A stretch of 64,000 bases of DNA from Jutongia huaianensis (GCF_014384985.1 NZ_JACRSX010000001.1:406468-470467), one strand, 5' to 3'. Counted from the stretch's first letter, positions 1 through 9,317 are shown. Program-made: numbers and translations. The notes: generated by a model not told the origin, from the letters alone.

Positions 1-931
1 TAAATACAAGCCACTGATATGTCTCAATCTGCGCCAAAGCCCGGAACAGATTTGTCCGTTTTATCGGACAGATCTGTATGGGCGGAAACTCTAACACCTC
101 GGCTCCCAGACTGCGGAACTTTTCCGCCAGCCGATACATCCGCTGTTTCGGGCGGGTCAGAACAACTCTGGTCCCCGCCAGAGGAAGCTTCTCATACCAG
201 CCGAAATCCTCTGCCAGCGTACAGACCTTTCCAATCAGCAGAATTGCCGGAGTCGGAAGCTTTTCCTTCTCCATTCTGCGGGGAAGTTCTGAAATCGTTG
301 AGAGCAGCTTCTGCTGTCCTGCCGTCGTCCCCTGGGACAAAAGCGCTGCCGGCATCTGCGGATTCATTCCTGCTGCAATAAGCCCGTGACAGATTTCCGG
401 CGTTGACGCTACTCCCATTAAAAATACCAGAGTGCCATCCATCCGGCACAAAGCCTCATAATCCAGCTCCAGACTCTTCCCCCGGCGTTTATGCCCCGTA
501 ATAATATGAAGGGAAGAACAATAATCCCGGTGTGTCACAGGAATTCCGTTATAAGCCGGCACCGCCAGTGCCGAAGTGATTCCCGGCACAACCTCATAAT
601 TGATCCCGCCCGCAAGCAGCTCCTCGATCTCTTCTCCTCCCCTGCCAAAAAGAAAGGGATCACCGCCCTTTAAACGAACCACATTTTTTCCTCTCTCAGC
701 ATAAGAAACAAGAAGACGGCTGATCTCCTCCTGTGACATCGCATGATGAGAAGAACGTTTTCCAACATAAACCTTCTCTGCTGTTTCCGGAAGTCCGGCA
801 ATGATTGCCTGGCCTACCAAAGCATCATAAACAATCACATCCGCCATATTCAATACTCTCTCTGCTTTTTTTGTTAAAAGCTCTGCATCTCCCGGACCGG
901 CTCCCACCAGCCAAACCTTTCCCTTCGCCAT
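1..931 (-). CDS. cobA-hemD: Uroporphyrinogen-III C-methyltransferase / uroporphyrinogen-III synthase fusion (3' end outside window)
   Basis: Reading the minus strand from the ATG at 931 gives an open frame to the window edge, about 310 residues, so the C-terminus is missing. Residues 1-240 are an SAM-dependent uroporphyrinogen-III methyltransferase (precorrin-2 forming): VGAGPGDAELL near the start and a GGDPFLFGRGGEE motif near residue 90. After a short linker the motif LTRPKQRM opens a uroporphyrinogen-III synthase (HemD) domain. The fusion would close hydroxymethylbilane to uroporphyrinogen III and methylate it to precorrin-2, the entry to cobalamin and sirohaem. A good AGGAGG-like site lies before the start. 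It follows hemC by about 110 bases on the same strand, in an apparent hemA-hemC-cobA/hemD operon. Identity is confident; the missing end cannot be judged. Confidence 0.9.
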   Translation of the reverse strand, partial: MAKGKVWLVGAGPGDAELLTKKAERVLNMADVIVYDALVGQAIIAGLPETAEKVYVGKRSSHHAMSQEEISRLLVSYAERGKNVVRLKGGDPFLFGRGGEEIEELLAGGINYEVVPGITSALAVPAYNGIPVTHRDYCSSLHIITGHKRRGKSLELDYEALCRMDGTLVFLMGVASTPEICHGLIAAGMNPQMPAALLSQGTTAGQQKLLSTISELPRRMEKEKLPTPAILLIGKVCTLAEDFGWYEKLPLAGTRVVLTRPKQRMYRLAEKFRSLGAEVLEFPPIQICPIKRTNLFRALAQIETYQWLVF

Positions 932-1038
932 CTTTTCCTCCTTATCCTAAAACCTTTGCAGTCCCGGTTCCATCTCTTTTCCAATCCCGGTTATTCTATT
1001 TCTTTCGCCGGCTTTTCTTTAATACCGCCTCTTTCTTT

Positions 1039-1929
1039 TCATCCCTTCTCCTGCTCAAACTGCTCCATTAACTGCTGTGCGAGAGCTTTTGCTACTCCGG
1101 ACGGATCATGTACCGGTCCCTTCCTCTCTCCGGTCACATATCCCATTTCTCCGGTTCCCTTACTGTACATTGCCCGCAGAAAAAGCTCTCCCTCCTGAAT
1201 GACTGCATGCGCTGCCACCGGAGAAGAACATTCTCCCCCCACGGCACGGATAAAGCTTCGTTCACATTTCACGACAATTTCAGACTCTTTATTCACATAT
1301 CCGTTCAATATTGCACAATCAAAACCTTTGCGGCCCTGCAATGCCAAAACACCCTGTCCGGCACATGGAATGATCTCCTCTGTCGTAAAATATCTGGAAA
1401 TCCGATCCGCAAGTCCCAGTCTTTTTAAGCCTGCTGCCGCCAGGATCAATGCACTGTACTCTCCATCATCCAGTTTCTTCAACCTTGTGAGCACATTTCC
1501 CCGCACACTGCGAAAGCCCATCCGCGGATACAGCTTTTGCGCCTGAAGAACTCTCCTCCGGCTGGAACAGCCAATGGGAAGCTTCTCATTTAATTTTGTC
1601 TCTCCCTCTGGCAGAACCAGCACATCTCTCGGATCCTCCCGGTCCGAATAGCCGATCAGAGGCAGCCTGGGATTCTCCTCTGCCGGCACATCCTTCAGAC
1701 TGTGAACGGAAATGTCACTTCGTCCGTCAAGAAGTGCTGCGTCCAGCTCCTTAACAAACAGCCCTTTTCCTCCTACCTGATCCAGCGTTCTGTCAAGAAT
1801 TTTATCACCTGTAGTTTTCATTGTAATGATCGGAGCATCAATTCCCTGCTCCTGCAGATACCTTTGCACCAGTTCCGACTGCACTACCGCCAGCCTGCTT
1901 TCCCGGCTTCCGATCCGTATTGTCCTCAT
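1039..1929 (-). CDS. hemC: Hydroxymethylbilane synthase (porphobilinogen deaminase)
   Basis: Cytosolic enzyme joining four porphobilinogen units into hydroxymethylbilane. The 296-residue product starts RIGSRESRLA and carries the family segments KTTGDKILD, FVKELDAALL and SVHSLKDVP. Cys234 in GGECSSP is the expected attachment site of the dipyrromethane cofactor. The frame is open upstream for 23 more codons, but the ATG at 1929 has a GGAGGACAGG site just before it and matches the usual N-terminus, so I use it. It lies between hemA (about 100 bases upstream) and the cobA-hemD fusion on the same strand, consistent with one tetrapyrrole operon. Confidence 0.95.
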   Translation of the reverse strand: MRTIRIGSRESRLAVVQSELVQRYLQEQGIDAPIITMKTTGDKILDRTLDQVGGKGLFVKELDAALLDGRSDISVHSLKDVPAEENPRLPLIGYSDREDPRDVLVLPEGETKLNEKLPIGCSSRRRVLQAQKLYPRMGFRSVRGNVLTRLKKLDDGEYSALILAAAGLKRLGLADRISRYFTTEEIIPCAGQGVLALQGRKGFDCAILNGYVNKESEIVVKCERSFIRAVGGECSSPVAAHAVIQEGELFLRAMYSKGTGEMGYVTGERKGPVHDPSGVAKALAQQLMEQFEQEKG

Positions 1930-2031
1930 AATCCTGTCCTCCATACGCTCTGTCACATATATCCTTCTATACCTGTTTCCATTTATCAGGCTCTTCAAAC
2001 ATAATTACCTGTCGTTCCGGCACAATTTTGT

Positions 2032-3306
2032 TTAACGGGATCCGTCTTTTTCTCCCTCCGGCTCCTCGTTATACAAGTCTGACATTGCATCCACACAGTC
2101 CCGGAACGTGGACACGTCCACCGAGTCTCTCACAGAAAACATTAGTTTATTCACGACCTTCTGTACCGATTTTCGGACAATTTCTTCGGCTGCTGCCTGA
2201 TCTGCTTCTTCCACATTTTTCTGCAAGACCGGCAGATTTTTCCGAAATTGTCCGGTCACTCTCGCCATAACATCCTCCGATGCCTTCTCACTGATCTTTA
2301 ACAGCATAGGAACAACATCCCTGGCATCATACCAGCTCTGAAATTCCTGTGTCTTCTCTTGCAAAAGCTTCCTTGCAGCAGCTAAGGACTGCTTCGCCTC
2401 CTCCGGAAGCTCCGCTCCAAAATCGTCAATATCATATAACGTAATCCCTGACAGTGTTCCGATTTCTTCCTGAATATCCCGTGGCACCGCCAGATCCACA
2501 AAAACCGTATCCTGTTGCAATTGTTCTACCGGCAGTTTTTCCAATGTGATCGTCGTATTGGGACTGGCCGTTGCTGAAAAGATATATCTGCATTCCGGCA
2601 TTTTTTCATAACGCTTCGAGTAATCAATTCTCCCGGCTGCCCGAGGAACATCCACAATTCCGCTGCGGTACTGACGTATGGTCACCGTCACATCCGCGCC
2701 CCGGTCCAGCAGAAGCTGAGCCGTTAATCGTCCCATCACACCATTCCCGATCACCAGACATTTTTGCTCCCGAAAAGAGGCTCCATCCCGTTCCAGACCT
2801 GCGATCGCCGCCAACGGTGCAGAGTGATTCGATGACGGAAGTACAATCTTTGTTTTGACTTCCTTTCCTGCCGTTACCGCCATCCGGAACAATGTTTCCA
2901 ATATCTTGTCTGTCCCAAAAAGCTGCCTGGAGAAATCTGCGGCATCCTTCATCTGCGTCAGTATCTGATCCTCTCCCAGAATCTGGGATTTCAAGCCTCC
3001 TGCCAGTGCAAACAGATCCTGTACTGCCTCCATCCCATGACGTATATGGAGATATTGTGCATATTGCTCCGGCTCCAGTGCTTTTAACCCACAAAACAAT
3101 TTTTTCTCATCCTGATTCCATTCCTCCGTATATGACAACACGAGTTCTGTCCTGTTACATGTTGACAACAGAACGCAGCCCGAAATTCCTTCCAACTGCT
3201 TCAAATGCTTTATGGTTTCCTCCTGTTCCCTTTTGGTATAGCTGAATTTTTCTCTGATATCCAGTCCGGCGTCTCTGTAATCTATGCCAACCATCGTAAT
3301 ATCCAT
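2032..3306 (-). CDS. hemA: Glutamyl-tRNA reductase
   Basis: First committed step of C5-pathway tetrapyrrole synthesis: NADPH-dependent reduction of glutamyl-tRNA to glutamate-1-semialdehyde. The 424-residue protein has the catalytic motif LLSTCNRTELV with the nucleophile at Cys50, a Rossmann segment (CLVIGNGVMGRL), and a helical C-terminal dimerisation region with EEIVRKSVQKVVNKL. Length and start (RBS GAGGTGAC just before ATG) fit the family. It heads the minus-strand hemA-hemC-cobA/hemD group. The next pathway enzyme, HemL, is encoded divergently 2.5 kb away rather than in this operon. A long leader with a perfect 22-bp inverted repeat precedes it (3405-3450) and may attenuate transcription. 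Confidence 0.96.
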   Translation of the reverse strand: MDITMVGIDYRDAGLDIREKFSYTKREQEETIKHLKQLEGISGCVLLSTCNRTELVLSYTEEWNQDEKKLFCGLKALEPEQYAQYLHIRHGMEAVQDLFALAGGLKSQILGEDQILTQMKDAADFSRQLFGTDKILETLFRMAVTAGKEVKTKIVLPSSNHSAPLAAIAGLERDGASFREQKCLVIGNGVMGRLTAQLLLDRGADVTVTIRQYRSGIVDVPRAAGRIDYSKRYEKMPECRYIFSATASPNTTITLEKLPVEQLQQDTVFVDLAVPRDIQEEIGTLSGITLYDIDDFGAELPEEAKQSLAAARKLLQEKTQEFQSWYDARDVVPMLLKISEKASEDVMARVTGQFRKNLPVLQKNVEEADQAAAEEIVRKSVQKVVNKLMFSVRDSVDVSTFRDCVDAMSDLYNEEPEGEKDGSR

Positions 3307-3404
3307 ATGTCACCTCTTCATTTTATCCGATTTCCTCCACCCGGTAATCATTAGTAATATATCACCTTTCCATCGAGAAATCTATACCCGGAAGCTCTGT
3401 ACAT

Positions 3405-3450
3405 ACAAAGAACCGCCAGATAGACATTTGTCTATCTGGCGGTTCTTTGT
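3405..3450. repeat. Perfect 22-bp inverted repeat with 2-nt loop in the hemA leader
   Basis: Left arm 3405-3426 and right arm 3429-3450 are exact reverse complements, separated by TT. The arms are built like a bidirectional intrinsic terminator: A-rich outer left edge (AAAGAA), GC-rich core (CCGCC/GGCGG), T-rich outer right edge (TTCTTTGT). It lies about 100 bases before the hemA start and reads the same from both sides. It could be an attenuator for hemA or a two-way terminator. The lack of a long U run argues against a simple strong terminator. Confidence 0.75.
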
Positions 3451-3708
3451 GCCATCCTATACACCGGGCTCCTGTTGTCCGATCCGAACCCGTTATATAT
3501 TTAACACTCTCTACTCCCTTGGAAAATATCATACGACATTTCCTGCCTTCATTTGTTTCCCTTTCTCTCGTCACCCGTTATTCAACATATTATCACGGCT
3601 TTTTTCATATTTCTACCATTTTGTCATGAAATGCCTGTTTTTGGTTATGAAATCATTTTCGTAAAATATGTTTTTTTCACATTTTTTTTCAAATCACCCG
3701 GTAAATGA

Positions 3709-3738
3709 TTGCCTATCATGTTCATAAAGTGGTACAAT
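3709..3738 (+). promoter_or_regulatory. Candidate sigma-A promoter of the LytTR regulator operon
   Basis: TTGCCT at 3709-3714 and TACAAT at 3733-3738 with an 18-base spacer, about 40 bases before the regulator start at 3778. Pattern evidence only. Confidence 0.5.
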
Positions 3739-3777
3739 ACAATACAAAATAAACCTTTTAAACAGGAGATTTTACAA

Positions 3778-4464
3778 ATGAACCCATCTGTATTCATATT
3801 AGAAGATAATAAACTATTTGCTCAGAATCTGGTGGATATGATTGGACAATATCCACTCAAGTTAAACTGTATTGTGACATCCGATCTGGCCACCGCTATG
3901 GCCCAGCTTAATGATTCCATTCATTATACCGCATTTTTTATTGATATTGCGCTGGATGAAACAACAGAAAATACAGACGGATTATCGTTTGCAAAATATA
4001 TATCTGAAAGCTCTTTCCACAGAGATACACCGGTTATTTTTACAACAAGCTTTCCTCATTATGTATACGAAGCATTAAATCAGCTTCATTGCTATGCATA
4101 TCTTTTAAAACCATTCCGCCGGGAGGATGTCTTTTTTCAGCTTGATCAGATCTTAAAAACAAATTGTTCCATCCGATTAAAGACAGCAGATAGCATTTTT
4201 ATGAAGCTAAATACAGACGATATTTATTTTATTCAGGCCTTTGGCAGAAATATGCTTTTTTCCACAAAGCATGGTGAGGTCTGTTCCCGGCAATATACCA
4301 TGAAGTCTCTGAATGAAATTCTGCCGGACCACTTTGAACGTTGTCATAAATCATTTTTGGTAAACACAAAATATATTCATTCTGTCAATCCAAAGGAAAG
4401 AACTCTTCATATTAAAGAAATAAATGATGACATTCCTTACGGGAAAGATTTTCATCTCGAATAA
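3778..4464 (+). CDS. LytTR-family (AgrA-like) response regulator
   Basis: 228-residue regulator: a receiver domain (acidic pair Glu9-Asp10, phospho-acceptor probably Asp56 in FIDIALD, Lys in LLKPF) followed from about residue 130 by a LytTR DNA-binding domain (IYFIQAFGRNMLF, then FERCHKSFLVNTKYIHSV). The frame extends 23 codons further, but ATG 3778 has an AGGAG site at good spacing and begins exactly at the receiver fold. The histidine kinase gene follows after 27 bases and hemL after that. AgrA-type regulators usually answer peptide signals; the signal here is unknown and no signal-peptide precursor is visible. Confidence 0.9.
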   Translation: MNPSVFILEDNKLFAQNLVDMIGQYPLKLNCIVTSDLATAMAQLNDSIHYTAFFIDIALDETTENTDGLSFAKYISESSFHRDTPVIFTTSFPHYVYEALNQLHCYAYLLKPFRREDVFFQLDQILKTNCSIRLKTADSIFMKLNTDDIYFIQAFGRNMLFSTKHGEVCSRQYTMKSLNEILPDHFERCHKSFLVNTKYIHSVNPKERTLHIKEINDDIPYGKDFHLE

Positions 4465-4491
4465 CCATTCCACAAAAAGGGGGAGTTAATT

Positions 4492-5808
4492 GTGCTGGAT
4501 TATATTCCATATTTTATTGCTAACATTTTCCAGAGTGGCGCATATGCCATCTGTATGCTCTATCTGACCGGTGAGCTTTCACAACAAAAAAAGCATCTGT
4601 GGTCAACATGTATCAGTTTTTTTCTGATGTACTGGCTCACCATCACCATTCAATTACATGATGACGACTGGATTGTGATCGGTCTCTTTCTGATATTGTG
4701 TGTGTACTTTTTATTTGTTTATTTTAATACCTCCAAGCCTATCAGCCAGTGTCTGAATGTGGTTATCTGCGGTTATCTGATCGAAACAATCTGTCAGGTC
4801 TTTTTTATCGTGCTCTATAACCTGCTGCACATTCCATGCAATGTCAATGGTTATAATGATCCTGTATCTCTGTCAGTCGTTGTCTTTGGCTGCCTGCTGC
4901 TGATTCCGGTGCTTCGTTTTCTTCCTATGCGAAAATGGATGAACCGTCTGGAAAATATTTCCTATTCCTCTTCTCTGGCAGTCCTTCTGATATTAGTCAT
5001 TCTCTCAGCAATCAGTTTACGATATGATAAGATCAGTCTCGGTCTTTTAATGCCTACCGTTGCATCCATTCTTATTTTTTCTTTTCTCGGTGTATTGATC
5101 ATTTTGCAGAGTTTTTCCGACCAAAGGCGGAAACAGGCGATCCGGGACTACGAAACATATATGCCTATCCTGAATGATATGATCGAAAATATTCAGAAGC
5201 AGCAGCATCTTTACAATAACCAGATTGCTTCTCTGGTGCATCTGGCCGATTCCTATAATGACTATGATTCCCTCTCCATGGCATTGAAAAACTATTCCAA
5301 TTTCAACGAAATTGTTGTAGATAATGAATCTTATTCCTTTCTGCATATTAAAAACAAACTTCTTGCAAGTCTGTTGTACTGTAAATTTCAGGAAGCCAAA
5401 TCAACGGACAAGAATATAGTGGTCAAAGTAAATGATTATCATTATCACAGTCCCTGCTCAGATACAGAAATAGTAGATATTGTCGGCATTCTAATTGATA
5501 ATGCACTCGAGGCTTCTCAGATAAATGACACCATATATATTACACTGGGAAAACAATCCGGCTCTGACAATCCGTTTTTCATCACAGTGGAAAATCCCGG
5601 ACCACTGGTCACCGGAAAATTTGTCCACGATATTTTTTCTCCGCGATATACAAGCAAAAAGAACTTTGCCGGTCACGGGCTTGGACTCAATGTTCTGAAA
5701 TCCCTTGTAGATAAATATCACGGCTCCATTACTGTAGGAAATAATTATATTGACAACAAAGATAATACCGGACAAATGCAATATATATTTTTTGAAATTG
5801 AAGTTTAA
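4492..5808 (+). CDS. AgrC-like membrane sensor histidine kinase (GHKL ATPase)
   Basis: 438 residues with about six hydrophobic segments in residues 5-215, then a coiled dimerisation helix and a GHKL ATPase domain (DIVGILIDNALEAS as N-box, GHGLGLNVLKSLV as G-box). Start is GTG with a strong AAGGGGGAG site. Its expected partner is the LytTR regulator upstream. The likely phospho-acceptor is His239 in QHLYNNQI: compared with the common HDYKNH-type motif, the Asp after His and the later His are replaced, so phosphotransfer chemistry may be atypical. The pair and hemL run 4492-7098 with gaps under 30 bases. Confidence 0.85.
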   Translation: MLDYIPYFIANIFQSGAYAICMLYLTGELSQQKKHLWSTCISFFLMYWLTITIQLHDDDWIVIGLFLILCVYFLFVYFNTSKPISQCLNVVICGYLIETICQVFFIVLYNLLHIPCNVNGYNDPVSLSVVVFGCLLLIPVLRFLPMRKWMNRLENISYSSSLAVLLILVILSAISLRYDKISLGLLMPTVASILIFSFLGVLIILQSFSDQRRKQAIRDYETYMPILNDMIENIQKQQHLYNNQIASLVHLADSYNDYDSLSMALKNYSNFNEIVVDNESYSFLHIKNKLLASLLYCKFQEAKSTDKNIVVKVNDYHYHSPCSDTEIVDIVGILIDNALEASQINDTIYITLGKQSGSDNPFFITVENPGPLVTGKFVHDIFSPRYTSKKNFAGHGLGLNVLKSLVDKYHGSITVGNNYIDNKDNTGQMQYIFFEIEV

Positions 5809-5826
5809 TAAGGGAGGCAGCAAGCT

Positions 5827-7098
5827 ATGACACAATCAGAAACACTTTTTCAGGAAGCCGTCAAATATATTCCGGGAGGAGTCAATTCTCCGGTCCGGGC
5901 CTTTGGTTCCATTGGCAGCACGCCGCGTTTTATCACCAAGGCAGACAAAGCTTATATGTGGGATGAGGATGGGAACCGCTATATTGATTTTATCGGTTCC
6001 TGGGGGCCTATGATCCTTGGACACAATCATCCCTCCATCTTATCCGCCGTACTGGAAGCATGCACGAAAGGCTTAAGCTTTGGTGCTGCAACCAGACAGG
6101 AAGTTACCATGGCAAAACTGATCTGCGATATTGTTCCCTCGATCGATATGATCCGCATGGTCAATTCCGGCACGGAAGCTGTGATGAGTGCCATCCGCGT
6201 TGCCAGAGGATATACCGGCCGGGATAAGATCATTAAGTTTACCGGCTGTTATCACGGCCATTCCGACGGTCTTCTGGTCAAGGCCGGGTCCGGTGTAATG
6301 ACAGCAGGAGTTCCGGACAGTTCCGGTGTTCCTGCATCCGTCACCAAGGATACCCTCACCGCAGAGTACAATAATACGGACAGCGTCCGCACTCTCTTTA
6401 AACAGTTTGGAGAGCAGATTGCGGCAATTATCGTAGAACCGGTTGGTGCTAATATGGGTGTTGTTCCTCCGGCTCCTGGATTCCTTCAAAGTCTGCGGGA
6501 TATCTGCAACGAATACGACAGCCTGCTGATCTTTGACGAAGTGATCACCGGCTTCCGTCTTTCCCTTTCCGGTGCACAGGGCTATTATGGGATCACACCG
6601 GATCTGACTACCTTCGGCAAGATCATTGGTGCCGGTATGCCGGTGGGAGCATACGGTGGACGCCGGGATATTATGGAACAGGTTTCCCCGGTTGGTAATG
6701 TATATCAGGCAGGCACATTAAGCGGCAATCCGGTTGCAATGGCCGCCGGTATTACCCAGCTCACCCTTCTCCGGGATCACCCGGAATACTACACCCTGTT
6801 AAACGATACCTCCGACAAATTTTTCAATAAAATAAAGGAGATCCTTCTTGAGAAGAATCTCCCGTGGCAGGTAAATCATGTCGGTTCCATCGGAAGCCTG
6901 TTCTTCACCGGGCAGCCGGTCACCGATTACGCCAGTGCAAAAACCTCTGACGTAACAGCCTATGCCCGTTACTGTAACCGGATGCTCGATCATGGCATTT
7001 ATATTGCTCCGGCCCAGTTCGAAGCAATGTTTCTGTCCCTGGCACATACTCCGGAGGATCTTTCACATACTCTTGACGCTATGTGCACCTGTTTATAA
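5827..7098 (+). CDS. hemL: Glutamate-1-semialdehyde 2,1-aminomutase
   Basis: PLP enzyme converting glutamate-1-semialdehyde to 5-aminolevulinate, the step after HemA. The 423-residue protein has GGVNSPVRAF at the start, SGTEAVMSAIR, the cofactor Asp in IFDEVITGFR and Lys265 in TFGKIIGAGMPVG as Schiff-base lysine. Start has GGGAGGCAG upstream. It is only 18 bases behind the AgrC-like kinase on the same strand and probably co-transcribed with it, while hemA-hemC-cobA/hemD lie divergently. Its last 6 bases overlap the end of the convergent histidine kinase gene, leaving no room for a separate terminator. Confidence 0.96.
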   Translation: MTQSETLFQEAVKYIPGGVNSPVRAFGSIGSTPRFITKADKAYMWDEDGNRYIDFIGSWGPMILGHNHPSILSAVLEACTKGLSFGAATRQEVTMAKLICDIVPSIDMIRMVNSGTEAVMSAIRVARGYTGRDKIIKFTGCYHGHSDGLLVKAGSGVMTAGVPDSSGVPASVTKDTLTAEYNNTDSVRTLFKQFGEQIAAIIVEPVGANMGVVPPAPGFLQSLRDICNEYDSLLIFDEVITGFRLSLSGAQGYYGITPDLTTFGKIIGAGMPVGAYGGRRDIMEQVSPVGNVYQAGTLSGNPVAMAAGITQLTLLRDHPEYYTLLNDTSDKFFNKIKEILLEKNLPWQVNHVGSIGSLFFTGQPVTDYASAKTSDVTAYARYCNRMLDHGIYIAPAQFEAMFLSLAHTPEDLSHTLDAMCTCL

Positions 7099-8601
7099 TG
7101 CTTCCGCATCTTCCACCGAACACTCGGTAAAAGAAAAGTAAAATGTAGTCCCTTCGCCCGGCTGGCTTTCCACAGAAATGTCACCCCCATGGCGGAGGGC
7201 TATTTGTTTGGCGATCATCAGTCCAAGCCCTGTTCCATTCTGATTCTGCCGCAGCTTTGAGGTATAAAATTTTTCGAAAATACACGGAAGCTGCTCCTCT
7301 GAAATTCCAATGCCATAATCCCGGATCTGAATCCATAAACGCACCCAATCCTTTTCCTGCTGCCTTTCCATCGATATCTCGATCACACCATTTTCATCGG
7401 AAAACTTCACGGCATTGTCTACAATGATCAGAAACATCTGGCGAAGCCGGTCATAATCCCCCAGGATCAAGCAAGGCTCATTTTCCGGCATCTCCACCTG
7501 AAATTGAATCTTCTTATCCTGCCCCAGCACATGTCCGTGACGAACCACATCACTGAAGATCTGGATCAGACTGACAGGTTCCTTTTCAATCTGAAACTCC
7601 GGATTCTGCATTTTAGATAAGATAAAAAGATCCCCTACGAGTCGTTCCATCCCCTGGCATTCCTGCACCATACGCTGATAATATTCCTGCTCCTGCTGTT
7701 TCCCTGATACCACACCGTCCGCCAGAGACTCGGAATATCCCCGCAACACCGTAATGGGAGTCCTCAGCTCATGAGATACATTTGCAAAAAAGTCCTGACG
7801 CACCCGGTCCAGATTATCCCGTTCCTCATTGATCTGCCGCAGGCGGCCTGCCAGCTCATCCAATGCACTTTCCAACTGCCCCATCTGTGTGTCACGCCGT
7901 ACAATATGCTGTTCACTGTAATCTCCGTCCACAAGCCGCAGAATGTCTTTTCGAATCCGTGCCAGAGGACGGGACAAATATTTCGATGCTCCCAACGCTA
8001 TAATATACGATATAAGAAGTGCCATAGCAGCACTAAGTGTCAAAAGATACTTTCCCTGACGCACTCCCATCTTTTGCCGGTCCAGCATACTGACCATCAT
8101 AACGGCCCCGGCAACTTCTCCGGACGCCTTATCAATATAGACAGGAATTGCGATTCGCAGGATTACCATACCATATATCTTATCAAAATTGGAATTGTAC
8201 GCCTTTTCTCCCTGAAATGCCTGCTCCAGGACATCATACATTTCATCGGTCAGACTTGCAGTATCGGCATTGGTATAATTCTCCGTCAGCGGCCGGGATG
8301 CTTTGTCATTACTGACGATCCACACGTCAATCTCATCGGCTCTCTGCAATTCATCAATATCAGCAGCATATTTGGAAAAGCGGTCCATTTTTTCTTTGCG
8401 GGCCAGTTTCCCCACTCTTTTGGCAATTACCTCCCCCTGCCGGCTGAGAGTCTCTGTATAAGAACGCATATAATTATTTTCATATAATTTCAGAAAGATC
8501 ACACCGATCAGAGTCACTGTCAATGCCAGTACCACTACAAATGACAGATAGATCCGCACGATAATATCATTTCTGCGAAACATATGCATCAAACGCTTCA
8601 T
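7093..8601 (-). CDS. PhoR/ResE-type sensor histidine kinase
   Basis: 502-residue membrane kinase: transmembrane segment at about 15-38, an extracytoplasmic sensing region of about 130 residues, second membrane segment near 185-205, HAMP linker, HisKA domain with His277 in NVSHELRTP, and HATPase_c with N box DNAVKFSD, G1 DYGIGI and G2 GTGLGL. It autophosphorylates and passes phosphate to the OmpR-type regulator encoded 17 bases upstream (8619-9317). The 3' end overlaps hemL tail to tail by 6 bases. Signal unknown. Confidence 0.92.
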   Translation of the reverse strand: MKRLMHMFRRNDIIVRIYLSFVVVLALTVTLIGVIFLKLYENNYMRSYTETLSRQGEVIAKRVGKLARKEKMDRFSKYAADIDELQRADEIDVWIVSNDKASRPLTENYTNADTASLTDEMYDVLEQAFQGEKAYNSNFDKIYGMVILRIAIPVYIDKASGEVAGAVMMVSMLDRQKMGVRQGKYLLTLSAAMALLISYIIALGASKYLSRPLARIRKDILRLVDGDYSEQHIVRRDTQMGQLESALDELAGRLRQINEERDNLDRVRQDFFANVSHELRTPITVLRGYSESLADGVVSGKQQEQEYYQRMVQECQGMERLVGDLFILSKMQNPEFQIEKEPVSLIQIFSDVVRHGHVLGQDKKIQFQVEMPENEPCLILGDYDRLRQMFLIIVDNAVKFSDENGVIEISMERQQEKDWVRLWIQIRDYGIGISEEQLPCIFEKFYTSKLRQNQNGTGLGLMIAKQIALRHGGDISVESQPGEGTTFYFSFTECSVEDAEAL

Positions 8602-8618
8602 CTTTCACTCCATTTTCC

Positions 8619-9317
8619 TTAATCCAGACCATCAACCTCAAATTTATACCCTACGCCCCAGATTGTCTTAATTCCCCAATCCGGATGATCCACAGAATCT
8701 AACTTTGACCGGAGACGTTTAATATGGGAGTCAACGGTACGGCTATCCCCGTAATAATCATATCCCCAAAGGCTATCCAGCAGATTATCCCTTGTAAATA
8801 CTTTATTCGGATGACTTGCCAGCGTCCACATCGTCTCAATCTCCTTTTTGGTCAGAGGTATTCTCTGATCATTCACCTTAAAGGTATATTCCTCCAGATT
8901 GATGTAAAGATTTTTAATGCGGATTATGCCCTCTTGTTCCTTTGTCTCCTGAGGCGGCGTAATTCTCCTGAGAACTGCCCGCAGACGTGCCATAACCTCC
9001 CCCGGACTGAACGGCTTTACAATGTAATCATCTGCGCCGATATCCAGTCCCATGATCTTATCATAATCCTCGCCTCTGGCTGTGATCAGTATGATCGGTA
9101 CACTGGACTCCCTGCGGATCGACCGGCATACCTCATATCCATCCTTGAGGGGCATCATCACATCCAACAGAATTGCTACGGGCTGATATTCCTCAAAAAA
9201 CCGCTCCGTCTCCAAACCATCCTTAGCAATGACCGGCTCATATCCTTCCTTTTGTACATATGCGGCTAAAATGTCAGTAATGTCTTTATTATCATCTGCA
9301 ATTAATATGTACTGCAT
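8619..9317 (-). CDS. OmpR/PhoB-family response regulator
   Basis: 232 residues: receiver domain with acidic Asp8-Asp9, phospho-acceptor Asp52 (LLDVMMP) and VKPF lysine, then a winged-helix OmpR-type DNA-binding domain (LTKKEIETMWTL, DSRTVDSHIKRLR, IWGVGYKF). The open frame reaches 59 codons further upstream, but ATG 9317 has a GGGAGAAA site and starts at the receiver fold. It is the first gene of a two-gene operon with the kinase 7093-8601. It is divergent from the secreted Ig-like protein gene across about 200 bases, which could therefore be a target. Confidence 0.93.
   Translation of the reverse strand: MQYILIADDNKDITDILAAYVQKEGYEPVIAKDGLETERFFEEYQPVAILLDVMMPLKDGYEVCRSIRRESSVPIILITARGEDYDKIMGLDIGADDYIVKPFSPGEVMARLRAVLRRITPPQETKEQEGIIRIKNLYINLEEYTFKVNDQRIPLTKKEIETMWTLASHPNKVFTRDNLLDSLWGYDYYGDSRTVDSHIKRLRSKLDSVDHPDWGIKTIWGVGYKFEVDGLD

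Larger units (their letters stand above)
3307..3777. other. Divergent intergenic region between hemA and the LytTR regulator
   Basis: 470 bases without a convincing gene. The minus half is a long hemA leader containing the perfect hairpin at 3405-3450 and, upstream of it, a smaller possible stem (CGGGUUC/GAGCCCG on the minus strand near 3460-3490). A GATAAT-like -10 for hemA may lie near 3585. The plus half holds the promoter at 3709-3738. Short open frames crossing the hairpin read nearly the same peptide on both strands simply because the repeat is palindromic. Confidence 0.6.

Noticed and set aside
3362..3574. 70-residue open frame in the hemA leader
   Set aside because: It only reads through the palindrome; the opposite strand gives nearly the same peptide, and there is no RBS or conservation evidence.
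3405..3600. T-box or cobalamin riboswitch before hemA
   Set aside because: There is a TGGC near the hairpin and a stem before it, but no canonical T-box sequence, specifier loop or cobalamin core (GCCACUG) could be found.
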